A stretch of 64,000 nt of DNA from Nemopilema nomurai (Eukaryota; Cnidaria; Scyphozoa; Rhizostomeae; Rhizostomatidae). Below, piece by piece: positions 1 through 13,200 of the stretch. Position numbers and translations under genes: made by a program. The stretch lies in assembly GCA_003864495.1 (NCBI GenBank), contig ML133375.1, positions 377,860-441,859 of the forward strand, written 5' to 3'. Below the pieces are notes generated by a model. It ran no database searches and was not told the origin of the DNA. It worked only from the letters and a program-made list of their open reading frames with translations. Each line of letters starts with the position of its first letter. Positions within the stretch are counted from its first letter, which is position 1.

Positions 1-1215
1 TAGATCTCAGGGAAGAAACTAGAAAGGATTGTTACTTTACGAGCAGTGCATCGTTTGAACTATTGAAAGATGTACTGTTAAATGAAATTCATGAAGGGAA
101 ATAACAGTTCAAGATCAAAATCCTTTCTGTCAGGACGAAAGATGAGAAAATTCATGTAATTTAGTTCCCTTGAGGTCCGAAGTCTGATTTGAAAATTTAT
201 GGGGGAAAAAACACTGTAACACAACTGAAACCTTCAAGGATATTATTCTTATGTTAATATATTTTCTAAAGGGAGAACTTCTTTTATCTTAATATCCCTA
301 TCTCTTAGAAAGTGTTCTAGATCACTTCCAAAACAATAAATCATGTCGTTCAAAGCAAAATTTTTGGTGTTTTAGAAAATTGTTGCATAATATAAAAATG
401 GAGCCTGAGTTCAAAGGTGACATTGTTTGGTTTTATAAAACCAATTTAAAAATACCCAGTGTCAAAATCCCAAATGTTTCAGTTTGCTAGTGGTTACCAA
501 AGTATGTTGGTAATCTATTTTTACTGTTATGACCAATTCAACCTGGAAGACAAAGAAGACTCAAAATAAAGCCCATTTTGAAGACGTGACAAATTTCAGT
601 TTTTGGGTTTGTTCCAGATAGTCAAAATATTTTACACAGAATGATAAGTCAAAATTTTGCTGTGTTAGCGGAATATGGTTCTTTGAGAGAATGTGCAATT
701 CTACCAAGAGTGTTAGTTAATGCCAAAATGAACGTTTTCGATGATGTTTGAGGAGGTTCAAGAATATCTGGATCAAATATAGAATTGAGGATCAGTTACA
801 AATGCAAAAATAAATATGGGTGCCAGCTGTCTTGAAGGTCAACTCGCACATAAGCTAGAATTGCTTCTCCGTCGCGACTTCTGCAGACTTGAGTATCTCT
901 TGTTTTACTGTTAGTTGACGTCTTTAAGATGTCGCTCTCTAAGATACCAGGTTAGTTTCAAACGTGATGGACAGTGTATTTAAGCGCATGCGTGTTTCGT
1001 GGCGAGGGCAAGGTTAATTCAGAAAAGCAAAAGAAATTAGCGGCCGTAGCTAAACGGCATTTCCATACAATCAAACCCTTAAGCTTTCCAACAGAACGTA
1101 GAGTTTCCCTAAGTAGCTTTAGGTTTTTTTTGCTTTTAAACGTAGCTGAATCAACCAAGAAGAATCAGTGATCAGGCAAACTTCTCTGATTGCCGTTGGG
1201 TTGGCAAATTTCTCA
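1..1215. other. Non-coding AT-rich stretch, no gene seen
   Basis: Frequent stops in all frames and no exon with recognisable protein content. I see no repeat or RNA gene in it. Confidence 0.5.
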
Positions 1216-1404
1216 TTTTTGTATAAGAATCACGTCTTTTTGTATAAGAATCACGTCTTTTTGTATAAGAATCACGTCTTTTTGTATAAGAATCACGTCT
1301 TTTTGTATAAGAATCACGTCTTTTTGTATAAGAATCATGTCTTTTTGTATAAGAATCACGTTTTTTTGTATAAGAATCACGTATTTTTGTATAAGAATCA
1401 CGTC
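1216..1404. repeat. 21-bp minisatellite, 9 copies
   Basis: Nine head-to-tail copies of a 21-base unit reading tttttgtataagaatcacgt plus c, with only a few substitutions in the later copies. Because 21 is a multiple of three, several frames stay open across the array on both strands; these are not genes. The unit resembles the terminal inverted repeat of the transposon that begins 10 bases downstream (cacg, T-run, ataagaa), so the array may have arisen from that end. Confidence 0.95.
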
Positions 1405-1414
1405 TATGAGAAGA

Positions 1415-1786
1415 CACGCTTTTTTTATAAGAACTTACATGTAGAAGGCCGAAATATTTAAGGAACTTATACTGTTAAAAACGAAATCACTAAGAAACTT
1501 TTCGATTTGAAATTTTTTTATGACTGCAAGCATCAAGAACTAAAAAGCCGGTTCCATTCATTTGCAGCCAATACTCGCATAGATTGTTTGCTATTCGTGT
1601 GTCAAGTGCTTCGTCGAGTAGTTTCCGCATACTCTATCTCGCCCCTCTCTCTTTTAAGTGCTAAGGCTTATTGATGTACAGCGAAAATTAAGGAACTTTT
1701 GATACTAAAATCTGATAATTTGAGGTCTACGAATAAAGAACTTTGGGAACTAGTCCTTGAGGTACGTTCCTAATAAAAAAAGCGTG
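1415..1786 (-). mobile_element. MITE-like element, copy 1
   Basis: A 372-bp non-coding element bounded by inverted repeats: it opens with cacgcttttttt and closes with aaaaaaagcgtg. The interior matches two further copies in this window (17289-17649 and about 18426-18834) in the opposite orientation. The right end is followed by TA; the left flank is GA, one change from TA. TA flanks with short inverted ends and no ORF fit a non-autonomous Tc1/mariner-type element; the superfamily is inferred. Confidence 0.8.
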
Positions 1787-4219
1787 TATTGAGGCTAAAA
1801 ATTCCTAAAACTTAAATAACTTAAGAATAATGCCAGACTAAAATGCCTCGTTAATCTGAGTTTTCTCCCGAAGCAAAACAACTGTCACTTTGAGCCGCCC
1901 TATCAGCAATTTCTAATGAAGCATCATATCAAAAAAGATTTGATATTTTTCTTTGATCTTTTAAATTTACATCTGGTGTTGGGCAAGAATATTTTTAGAA
2001 TAATCTTAGGCTCAAAATTGAAAATTTTAAGAATATTGAGGATCGACAAGGAATTAGTTATTCTTAAAAAAAGTGTTTAAGATTTCAAAGGCCAAGAAGT
2101 GAAGAATTCCTGCAATAATCGGTAAATTCAGTTCCCTTGCCCCCCTGGAATTTTTCGCAAATCTGCCACTGGAGTCAGCCCCCATCCTCCAAAACATCGC
2201 TGGATATACGTCAAGCTTGAAGCCGTTGTTGTCAAGAATGTTGGAATAGATTCAAATGTTGAATTAATATGAACGAAAAGTCCATTAACAATTGAATTTG
2301 ACAGAAAGGCCAGTGTGAATATAAATAACCACATACGTATATGGTAGAGGGCTGTATGTATTGAAAGGTTTTAGGGTCGGACAGATTTCAGAATTCGTGG
2401 CAAAATGACTAGAGACGCCTCGCACTCACACCCTTTAATCGTTAGCTGCTTTCTGTTTATAGGGACCATTAAGAAAAAAAGTTCCACATGCTTTTCAAAT
2501 ACCCTATCCAGGGGCAGGGGTATTGGGCCCCTTGCATATCTGCTAGTGCTTCATCTTTGACCCGTTGTGCCTGCATAACAGATTCATTCATACAACCAGC
2601 GCGAAGCAAAATTTGTCATCCGTGTTTTGTTTTGGCATTTTTGGCATGGCTTTTGACATTTGGTCACTTTGATCGATTTAGTTGCAGCTGTGTGCTGCAA
2701 TCTGAGAATCCTTGTCCAAAATCAAATCGTTTTCGCACGTTCCGCAGTGCTAACCGTGCGAGGAAGCGTCGTGGGAAAGTCGTCCTATCCATTGTGTAAG
2801 TATTCGTTCTACTTTTCGACATTGCTCCATTAATGTTTAGCATTTTCTGAATATTTTAATTTCTCAAGCTTTTAGCGTCTTCTAATTGCTCTTTTGTGGA
2901 TATTCCAAGTATTCGAATGCACTTGAACTGCGTCGTACCTCTGATAAGGTTAATACGATATCTTTACAAATAAGCGTCAAAACCATAGCGTTCTCTGGCA
3001 GAAGAGAACAAGATACTACAATACTTGGTATAGATTGACACCACATACGAAATACTAGCGTCAAGGCTAGGGTAAGGGTTATATGGTGCGAATATACAGC
3101 ACCTATAATCTTAACTAGAGTTAAGCACCCTATCTGACACAATCTCTTGCTAGAGTGACATTTCTTGCATTACATTAAGATGCTACAGGGTGTTGTACCT
3201 TGAATCTGGCCACTGTGAGCTATTTCATATCTTTGAAATGACATCCCTCCTCTTTAAGATGATCTACAATGATCAATTGTATGGCTACAACGAAACACTG
3301 GGACTAATCTACTGATGATTATTTTCTTCCTATATGCTTCATGTATTTATCAGGGGCGTACCTTGCTGATTTAGAATGGGTGGTGATGTAAAAAGGAGAA
3401 TTCACCAACCAACAACTCTTGCTAGTCAATGTACAACTCATTTTACAGTTATATATACTTTTTAAAGTAAAGATGCGCATCTACCGACCATCCCTAAATC
3501 TACCCACCAACATCCTCCCATAACACACCCCTCTCACCCTCCCATAACACACCCCTCCCCGTAGGTACAACCCTGTGTACCTTAGCTTTGTAATATCGTG
3601 TAGGAGCCCCATTTCAACCAATCTCGATGCCTTCGATGGATATGGTTGTGTTGAGACGAGATCTTTACCACCCGGCGAGTCACTTTGTGTCCCCTCGCAA
3701 GAAATTAGGCTCAGGCTAGCGGCACAACAGCGTGTTGCATGTGTCTTTCATGGTTATTGACCCGCACAAGGCGGCTCAGAATTCCCGTTGAAAGGAAATA
3801 CAGATAAGAGTCTGTGTCGTTAAATAATTGGCTGTTTTCCGTGAAGTGCATTAGATTTCAACTTACTCCAAGATTGATTTATATCGGCAATCTAGCGTTC
3901 GTATGAATATTAAAATTCCTGTTTGACCACCCTTTGTTTTAATATTATCGGAGATTATGGGTTACATTGTATGAAACCTTTCTTTCTCCAGCTACAAATA
4001 GGTTGAGGTTGGGGGTGCAACTGAACAAACACTGCCTTTGACAAGCAACTCGCTTCAGCAAGAACTCGCTTGGGAGGCAGGCAGAAGTGTTGTGTCATCC
4101 CCAACAGCGAATTTCTATAGGTCGGAAGGCCTCCTGGCAGAAGCGAATAGACTCGCTGCTTTAGGTTTCTGCAATATTTTGGCAGTGGCATTTCTGTTTG
4201 GTGAAGCCCTTCGCCCGGC
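1787..4219. other. Upstream region of the thrombospondin gene
   Basis: No protein domain recognised. A 24-base unit occurs twice at about 3514-3560 (cctcccataacacacccctc). A strong donor-like site (gtaagt) at 2796 follows a stretch open from 2488, and an acceptor-like ttttggcag ends at 4186, 33 bases before the thrombospondin start codon. A 5' untranslated exon ending at 2795 joined to one starting at 4187 is therefore possible but not shown. Confidence 0.35.
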
Positions 4220-4280
4220 ATGGCTGCCTCATTCATCGCAATCGTGTTCGCGTCCATACTGGCGCTGACCAAAGGATATG
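4220..4280 (+). CDS. Thrombospondin exon 1, signal peptide
   Basis: Encodes [20 protein letters not shown], a short hydrophobic leader, ending in phase 1 before gtgagt. The phase matches exon 2, which begins with two bases completing a glutamate codon. The start context is gcATGg. This start is preferred over the open stretch directly upstream of exon 2 because it gives a standard signal peptide and a consensus donor. Confidence 0.8.
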
Positions 4281-7200
4281 GTGAGTTTTTTGGATTTCCA
4301 GGTATATTTGCAATTTTTGTTTGCTCAACGACCAACACCCTCTCAGGGGTAAGGAGCAACAATGCAGGCCCTGCAATATGTAGCTACCAGTTCTGTGTTT
4401 TTGCTTGGAACACAGTAGTTGATTTGAACCTGAAGAGCCAACGGTTCTGCTTGGCAGACCAAACAATTTTTGTGTTCAATTTTCCTGTTATGTAGAGTCG
4501 CTTGTTGTGCTTGAAAACATTGGCGGCTTTTGAGCGCGCTAGAATAGGTGACTTGCGTATAGCGGTGAATTACAGGAGGAGGGGTAGAAGCCAAGCAAAA
4601 ATTCCATAGCTGCGAAATACCCCTTGATTTAAATGTTGTGATATGCAGCTGATTGGAATTTTTAATTTTTCTTACCCTAAATGAGCTTGAATGTTTTATA
4701 TATAAACCCAAAAATGGATGCATTTATTTAGTCATAAACAAGGTTGGAGCTTTTACCTTTTGCCCCCTCATTGATTTTGGGTGAGCCCCCTGGACACACC
4801 CCCAGCCAGGTTGCCGTCCTAGCCCCTACCTGGCGGCCATGCACTGATAAACGGGTAATTGCTATTGCTGGGCTGGAGATAATACGAGCAAGTGATGATA
4901 AGGCGTAAGGGTTACTGCCAGTGTCTGTGCATTTCGCTGATAATGAGCAACAAAACATGCCATTCCCCATCGCATTAAGCAGGGAATATTGAATTTGCAC
5001 TGCATTATTGATAGTCATCTTCAAAATCACATTCCTAGGAAATCCGAAATAATAGAAATTCCTGTCGAATCGAATTGTACAAGTAATTGCAACGAGTGCA
5101 ATCGTTGTGAGGCCTCTCCGTTTCCGCTAGGGCTTCCGCCAGGGTTTGTATTTTCAATATGAACCACAATCAAACGAAATTAAATCTTCTTTCATTTTCC
5201 GCGTGCTGTCAGTTCATTAATTGCAAAACATTTTAAAAATAGATATTTTGAAAATATCTCGAGTGTCATGTGGAAGCAAAAGCAGTCAATCATGGATCAG
5301 ATTGCCCACAGTTGTGAATTGACAACGCGTTGTGCCAATCATAAAGAAACTGTTTTACATCCCTTTCACCAGGAGATAATTCGCAGTTTGGAACTGATTT
5401 TTATTTCTGAAGCTTCAACAAAGGCTTATGACCTTCAGAGAGCACACTATTTGAAGCATTAAGCAATACGGCCGCTATTTGTGAAGTACTGTTAGGTGGG
5501 GCAACCAGCTTGGAGGAAAGATATCTTTAAAAATGATCTAAGGACCCCGTTGCCCTCTCATAAGTGCATTTTCTGGGCGGTACTTCTTAAGGGCTCTTCT
5601 TGTGACTGCCGCTCTTCTTAGAAAACAAAATTGGAATCAACGAGGGTTCATGACGTCATCAGTAGCATCTATTGGACCCATTCTCCTCTTCGTTCTCCCG
5701 GTTTGCTTCGTGTTTTCCGTTCTCGTAACTTGAATTGGAAACTGTATATAAAGTCATACCTGTTTCTTTACTGTAAAGAAAGCTCGCATACTCTTTCCAC
5801 GTCTTGTTTTGGTGGGTGAGTATAGGTTGTATCCTAATCACTTGTAACCGTTTAGTTTCTCTACACGTCACAACGCATCACTGTTGGCCAAACTCATTGA
5901 TAAGTGATGCAATCGATCGTTCAGTCGTCGCGATAGATAAATTTCTAGGGTATTGATCCGAGTTTCTGTATCCAGATCAAACAGACATTTCAATACATTT
6001 GAAAGTGCTGAAATTGAATCTGTTTAAGAGTACGGTCCTACTTTTTATAATCCGGCTTCACAGGAGCAGTTGAGATTTCATTTGGTACAAATATATGTTA
6101 TTGACCAGCAATCTCAGTTACATTTACTTATCTTAATAGTGGCAGTTTCTATCCTGGCTTTTGTTTGGGTATTCATCACAGCCGCGCAAAGCAACTCAGC
6201 TGGCTTTTAGATCCTCATAGAATTGAAACCGCCTTTCATTTCTGTTTATAGGAAATCTTTGTTTTTGAAAACGTTACTAACAGCTTAATCACCAGTGGCC
6301 CATACTAAGTTCTTTTTATAACCTCCCGTTGTCGCGAAAGATAGTGAGAAAGCACGCTTGTGTTGCTCTCTTATCAAATCCGGTGAAAAGGATTTTCTTT
6401 TGACTAGTATCATCAATTACAGCGCTGGTTCTACATTGCTGTCGTCAGAGTCCAATGCAGAGAACAGATTGTTTCCTTTCACAAGTGTTCGCAAGAAATG
6501 GGATGTTTTCAATTGGTTTTCCGGATTATTGTATCTGCACTTTGTTTTGCAAACTGCAGCCCACATCAAGGCCTCGTTCATTTCAAGCCACCACCATTGG
6601 CCCCTTCATGAACCTATACCCGCCTTTGCACCGGTTAACGATCGAGCTGGACAAAGCCATCTCCAGACTCATCAATATACTGTCTGGGCTTGGGAGAGAG
6701 CCCTTCGTGAATATTTGGAGAATGCAATTATCAACAACAACCACAGTTATTTAATGTCCTGATTTTGTAGGCTCATGTGCCTAATCACGTCATAAACTGC
6801 TCAAAAATAAAAATCGTTTGAACAATCGCATTCATATCGCACATCAAATATCATAAACAGATTTAAAACTGATCGCATTTGCTTTACACTTGAAGTGGTC
6901 ACGCACGCTAATTCAACCGCATTCAGTCCGACCATAGGTCTGTCCGGTTCCTCCATCTTCTTTTGTGACACGTGACTGGGTTTACAGAGTGCCAGATAGG
7001 GACAGTGCTTGTAATCGCATTTTCTTTGCAGAATTTCTTGTATTAGAAGCATGCTTTGACCTGGATAGGTGACGCCGGTTGCAAATCACGCTTCAGAGTT
7101 TTTAATTACATTAACATTCTTTCCACTAATTACCATTAATATGATAGAGAGATTGACAGCCAAGTCGATGTACTGCGATCTTAAGCAGTGTACACGCAGA

Positions 7201-10200
7201 ACCGGCTCACCTCTCTCTGAAACCGTACCAAAATGAGAGCGGCAGGCCTCCATTCGAGATGCAATTCATTCTTGCAAATAGCGTACGAGATTTCCACGAA
7301 AACAATAGGATTTCCAGGGATTTTTCGATACAACAATAGGATTTCAAAAAAGGTGTACGAGATTTTTTTAGAGTGATTTACTCCTCGTCTCTATTGGGGA
7401 AATGGAACAGTTTGTTTCCCGAATTGCAAGCGTAGCCTTTTTCGTTTACATTAACATCTTTTCAGTTGCACTGCAAATTACTGTTGCCATAGGATCGTCG
7501 ATGTACTTGATAAATATTTTAAATAGCTTTATGATGATGACCACAATCGTGTTTTGTATTTTTCACCATCCTCTGGCTGTCGCCATATTGCTCTTTGACG
7601 TCATCCTGGTTTTTGATTGGGTCCCTTCTCAGTTTCATTCCCTTTCTTTTGCAGAGATCGACTTGTTGTCTGCTTTCGAGGTTGACGAGAACATTGTGGG
7701 CATCGACCCGTTAAATGGGCGATACAGAGCCTACCAGTTCTACATGTACAGCAAGGAACTTAAAGCCACACAATACATTGGGTATGAAATCCTGGAAAAC
7801 ATGCTCACGTGGTCGGAATTCATCATCGTTGCCAATGTGAGGCTGGATAAAAATGGCCACGGAGCCGTGCTTGCAGTAGAAACCCCGAAGGGTAGACCCA
7901 AGTTCGTTTTATTCATGGATTCCCCTGCACAGAAAGTTGGCATTCGCTCTCATCTGAACAGAATCGGGAAAAAGACACTGACCTTTAAAAAAGTGCCCTT
8001 CAAGCAACAGCAGTGGCATCGCGTTGTCTTGCACATGAGAGTACTAAATGGAACCAAACCGGTTGTTGACTTGTACGTTGACTGCAAGTTCGTTGAGCGA
8101 AGGCATTTCCCTATCTCTATCAGAGAAGCCCTGAACGAAGACAAAGATAAAGTCGAGTTTAGGCTCGGACAGATAAAGAATCTTGGAAAGGACACCATGA
8201 AATTTGTGGTACGATTCTTACCTTCGTGTCGTTTTCACTCAAGACTTGTTATGTTTCGAAAACTGTTTTTCAAGAGGTCTTTCTAAAAGGCTTTGTAAAA
8301 GACAAGGGGTCTTTCCTTCCATTAGCTAATTTACTTTTCTGCAGCAAGCAGTTTTTAGAACATTTTCGTTTTATGTTTTTCCACAGAAACTGCACGAATC
8401 CCTTCCAAATGTGGAACAGGTTTTTAGCTGCTCTGAAATCTGTTGTCATTTTAAACCGTTTCTTAGGGTGTAAACGGTAATCATGCAACTCTTTTAGGGG
8501 TTCTGCATTGACTCAGCTATAACAAATGAACAAGGGTTGTATACAAATGAAAGTAAGGCAATCATTTTTGGGACGTGTGAAATGTCTTCTCACCAGGTTT
8601 TCTTTTGCTAACTTTTCTTAGAGCTAGATTTGTTTTTTTTAGGTGAGCCACGAGAACAACTATCAGTTCTTGCCAGTTCTGACTGCAGCAATCATATGTA
8701 ATTTGTCTAATACGTAACTTTCTCTTCTCTTCTTCAGGGTGCGATGCAAGATGTCAAGCTTGTTTTCAATAGAAATATTGACTGGTACACCAACACAAGA
8801 CGCTGTGTCAACTTGGAAGTGACACAGAACACCAACAGTATGTAGATCTTTTAGCTCTCAGTTTCTCTTTAGTTTACCAACATCATCAGAGCCTTTCATA
8901 GCCAAATTGCCACACATTAGAACAGAGTAATTATTCATTGGGTATTCAATCATACACTTATGCGTCTTCCATCATAGCTTTGTTTCAATATTTTTTGAAA
9001 GAATAAAATGAGTAATGCATTTCACCTGAGATTGCACTTTTTCGATCAACTTCTAGACATTCGTGCCCATGCAGACCCCAGCCTTGGAATGATGAACGAG
9101 ATGAAGGATATTACAAAAATGATAAAGAATCTTCAAAACAAAATGGCCGACCAGGTACATCCTTATGAGCAATGAAGTTTTTCTCGATGCGTACTTCATA
9201 CTTTCCCATCTTTAAGCACCTCCTCTTCATGAACACATCGCAGTCAGTTGGAATAAAATAGTATGGACTCTAGTTAGAATTTAGTGTCAGAGGCTCCTAG
9301 TTGTTACTGAAGAATTTTTGCAATGTCCAGCGCACTGTTTTTTTCATAGGGGGGAGCACACTTAGAAGTTGTTCTATTTGAATGGTCCCTGGTGACACTG
9401 TCGAAGCGTGGTTCTGATGTGCTACTAGTTCCTCGCATGTGAAGAGAGTGTCTTTCCACTGTTTAAGTTTATCTATGTCAGTGGCTGTCACCTCATTACC
9501 AATCCATTACAATAATATTTGCTTCCAAAGCCTGTTTTCTTATGATCGCAAGGATCAACACTTAACTGTCAATTTTTAGTTAGTTTTCAACCTGATTCTA
9601 GAAAAGGCCAGCAACTGACAAAATTTAGCAATTCAATTATTGAATACGTTTCATATGTGTTTACTTAAATATTAATCGGTCTCGTGTTTCCTGAATGCTT
9701 TTTCAATAGTGCGTCCATTTTTCACTATCAAACACACTGCTTCCCCATTTAGTCTAGATGAGTATAGTCACCTTCGATTTTCGACTAGGTGCGTGAATCG
9801 AGCTACTTGCGCAAATGGCTGACAAAGTGTGGAAAGTGCAGACTGGAGGGCCCAGCCACCGTGGACATGAATGAAACCAAAATATGCGCAGAGAAACCAA
9901 ACCCATGCCACCCCAATGGCGTGTGCACCGATCTTCCGAACAGGGAATTCAGATGTCAGGTTCATTATCCTTGCCTTTGCTTTACAGTCACGGTTCTCAT
10001 TGCTACCTTTTATATGCAAAAGAGAACTGGACAGCTATTAGCATTGCCCTCTTGATTACGTATCTGAACTAGTGCTTTGCGGTACGAAACTCCACAATAG
10101 CCAGAATTAGCGGGACCAGTTTTCGCATATTTCAAGTTCCTTTTTCGTCCGACCCCCAAGGGCAGAGTATGCAAACGTCTGAAAATAACCAAAAGCTGAC

Positions 10201-13200
10201 ACAATAAATAGCCAGTTGCGGATCGAAAACACACTTTAGGGGTGATAAGAAGAGCGTATGATTGGTTAAAATTGATCAATCAACGTTGCTTGACAACTAA
10301 CTTTTTGAAGAATACGATTACGCATCTTATCGGAATAAATGATGTTGAAATAGATTTTGAATGTCTGTCATAAACTTTGATGACGTTCCTTTCGATACCT
10401 GATTTGATGAAAGCAAAGTTGCTAGAATATGGCTTACGTTTACGAGCAAAGCTTGCGTTCTTTCACTTGAAGATCGCCATAGTGTAAATGTAATATGATG
10501 CATAATTGGTCAATAAAAATGGAAACGGACTTTGTAGCGTGCGATGAATGGATTTCTTTTTTATTATTTATCAATTTTTTTCTAGTGCCAGACGGGTTAT
10601 GCTGGCAATGGAATCTATTGCGGAAAGGATGAGGATCTTGATGGATATCCAAATGAAAAACTACAATGCCAAGGAAAAAACTGTAAAAAGGCACGATTTA
10701 TTAGTTCACGCTTTCAAAGCATTTAGCTGCTATCGTTTTACTTGCCATTTTTCTCATTGTTAGGATTTGATTTACTGTAATTAACCTTGAATGATGCTTT
10801 GAAAAAACAAAGGACTATAAGGAAATCAATATAACTGTTAAACATTTGCCTTTTAACATCAGATTCATGCTTATTGAATGGTGGATAAAAGCGCATCTGT
10901 TTAGAATGAATAACACTGGCGCTAATATTTTATCTTAGTATTAGCTGCTGTATGATGAGGCATTATATGATTAGGTGTATTTGACACTTTTTATTCATTC
11001 TTGTTTCATTTAGTTTCTTAAATTTATATTATACTATGTTGAATTATATATTTGAATTATATTGTATTTTATCATTTTATATTACATTTTAAGAAGTTAA
11101 TTATATTTGATTATATTTCTCACATAAATTGAAGAATGTCATTTTGACATGCATCAGATGTAATATAGGATACCGGATTTCGTGAACAGTACTCGTTCCA
11201 ACTCTAAGTGAAGCTAAGCAAGAATAATCGAGTTCTGCTTTACACACAGGACAATTGCCCGATGTTTCCAAACAGCGGACAAGAGGACTACGACGGTGAT
11301 GGAATCGGAGACTCGTGTGATTACGATGATGACAACGATGGCATTTCTGACAGCCAGGTGTGTGACGGCATTGAGACATTTTTTGTCTGACTATTGATGC
11401 CATTAACGTAACATTGTTTTTATATAGCAATAGTGATGCCATTAACGTAATACGCATGAAATTGATTTGATGTTTGACTCAAATCCCAAAATTTCGATAC
11501 AATTTTTATGAATGAAAATTTATTTCTTCGTTTTCGTTATTTTTGTGCCATTGGCGGCTGTTCTTTAGTGACAAGAAGTTAGTTCGAGCTCTGTGTCTGC
11601 TACAATTGATGGCTCCTTATATTGCTAATTGACCTAAGAAGTAACTTCCAAATGCTTGTATTGAACGGAAGTATTGTATTGACGTGAATACCTTGCAAAT
11701 GAGCGAAGCGGGTAGCGCTTGTGTTTACGCTCGTAGAACTAAGCTTGTATTACCATTGCAGGCAATAGTAAATGCTCCAATTTCAAAAAGTCTTATTTCG
11801 TTAATTATTAGGACAACTGTCGCCTGAAACCAAACCCAGCGCAAAGGGATAGCGATAAAGATGGCCATGGCGATGCATGTGACAACTGTCCTTTCACACC
11901 AAACGTCGAACAACTCGACAGCAACAACGACGGTCTAGGGGATGCTTGCTCAAAGGACAGTGATGCTGATGGTAACATCCATTACATCGACTTTTGATAG
12001 AGCCCATGGACAGGCCTAAAACAGTGGCGGTTTTTTTGGGGGGGGAGGCCGATTTCGGCCCTGAGCCCTGAAGTCCCTAAAACCGCCACTGAACACACCA
12101 ATACGTTGCCTATTGTTTTGATAAACCTTTCCAGAAAATGGGACGTGTGGAAATACTTTTTAATGGAAATCTTTCAGGTTTAGTGGAATGTTGTTGTACA
12201 ATTGGTGCATTTGTACAAGGGTCAATTGAGAAAACGTCTGAGTATCTTGTTCATTTTCAGTTTGTTTAACGTGTTGTTGTAATAGTTGGTGCCATGTTTG
12301 AAAGCTCTGGAATTATGAGTCTTCTTGGCTACACGAGGACAGTTTACCCAATCTAGCTGAACCTTTTATCATCCATCGAAAGTTTTTTCATCCATCGACC
12401 TCTTCTTTGCAAACAGGAGTACGCGATCGTGTAGACAATTGCAAGACGATTCACAATCCGCTGCAATACGATAGAGATGGGGACAGTGTGGGAGATGAAT
12501 GTGATAATTGCCCTAGGAAATACAATCCTACACAGGTACACTGTCTATTGTCACTTCCTATGAATGACTTCTACTTTTATCATTTAAGAAATGCCTAAAT
12601 CGACGATCTGAAATATTTGCCTGAAAAAATCCTTTCCATTAAATTTGTTATACAGAAGTCCATATTCATGCTATGTCCTCCATTTGCAAGCAAAGCTGAC
12701 CAACTCTTAATTTTCTAAGATTTGATTTGATTTTCTTTAATTGTTCAAAACTTATTTATCATTAATGTTTTTTCTTAGGATGATTCTGATCGTGACGGCA
12801 TAGGTGACGAATGTGATACTGGCAATGATATGTAAGTTCCAAGAACTGATAAACCTCTACAAAGAATGCAAAATATCTTAAACTCCATATTTAAAGCCTT
12901 GTTAGGATGTCAATCAAGTACTTTTTGCCAATATGATTATACCAATATGATTGATGTTCAACCACAAGTTCTCATTTTCCCCGTTGCAATGGATCTTTAA
13001 ATTTTACGAGAACAGATTCTTAAAATATTTGATGCAAGGTTACACTGAAATTTTTTGCTATTCTAGCATCTTGCTTTGTCTAGTTCGTAAAATATACTTT
13101 GCCATTGAGTTGCTTAATCTTTGAAAAGTGCATCTTTCATAGTAAGAATAGTCTTGACGTTTAGGAAATCCTTTAGGATGTAGCGTAAATGGCAACAGAC

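Noticed and set aside
6358..6762. 134-codon open frame in thrombospondin intron 1
   Set aside because: No recognised domain, no good splice sites, overlapping open frame in another phase.
7402..7654. Open frame with ATG running directly into the thrombospondin N domain
   Set aside because: It would add two hydrophobic segments before the domain, and a strong acceptor at 7654 plus a phase-matched signal-peptide exon at 4220-4280 explain the start better.
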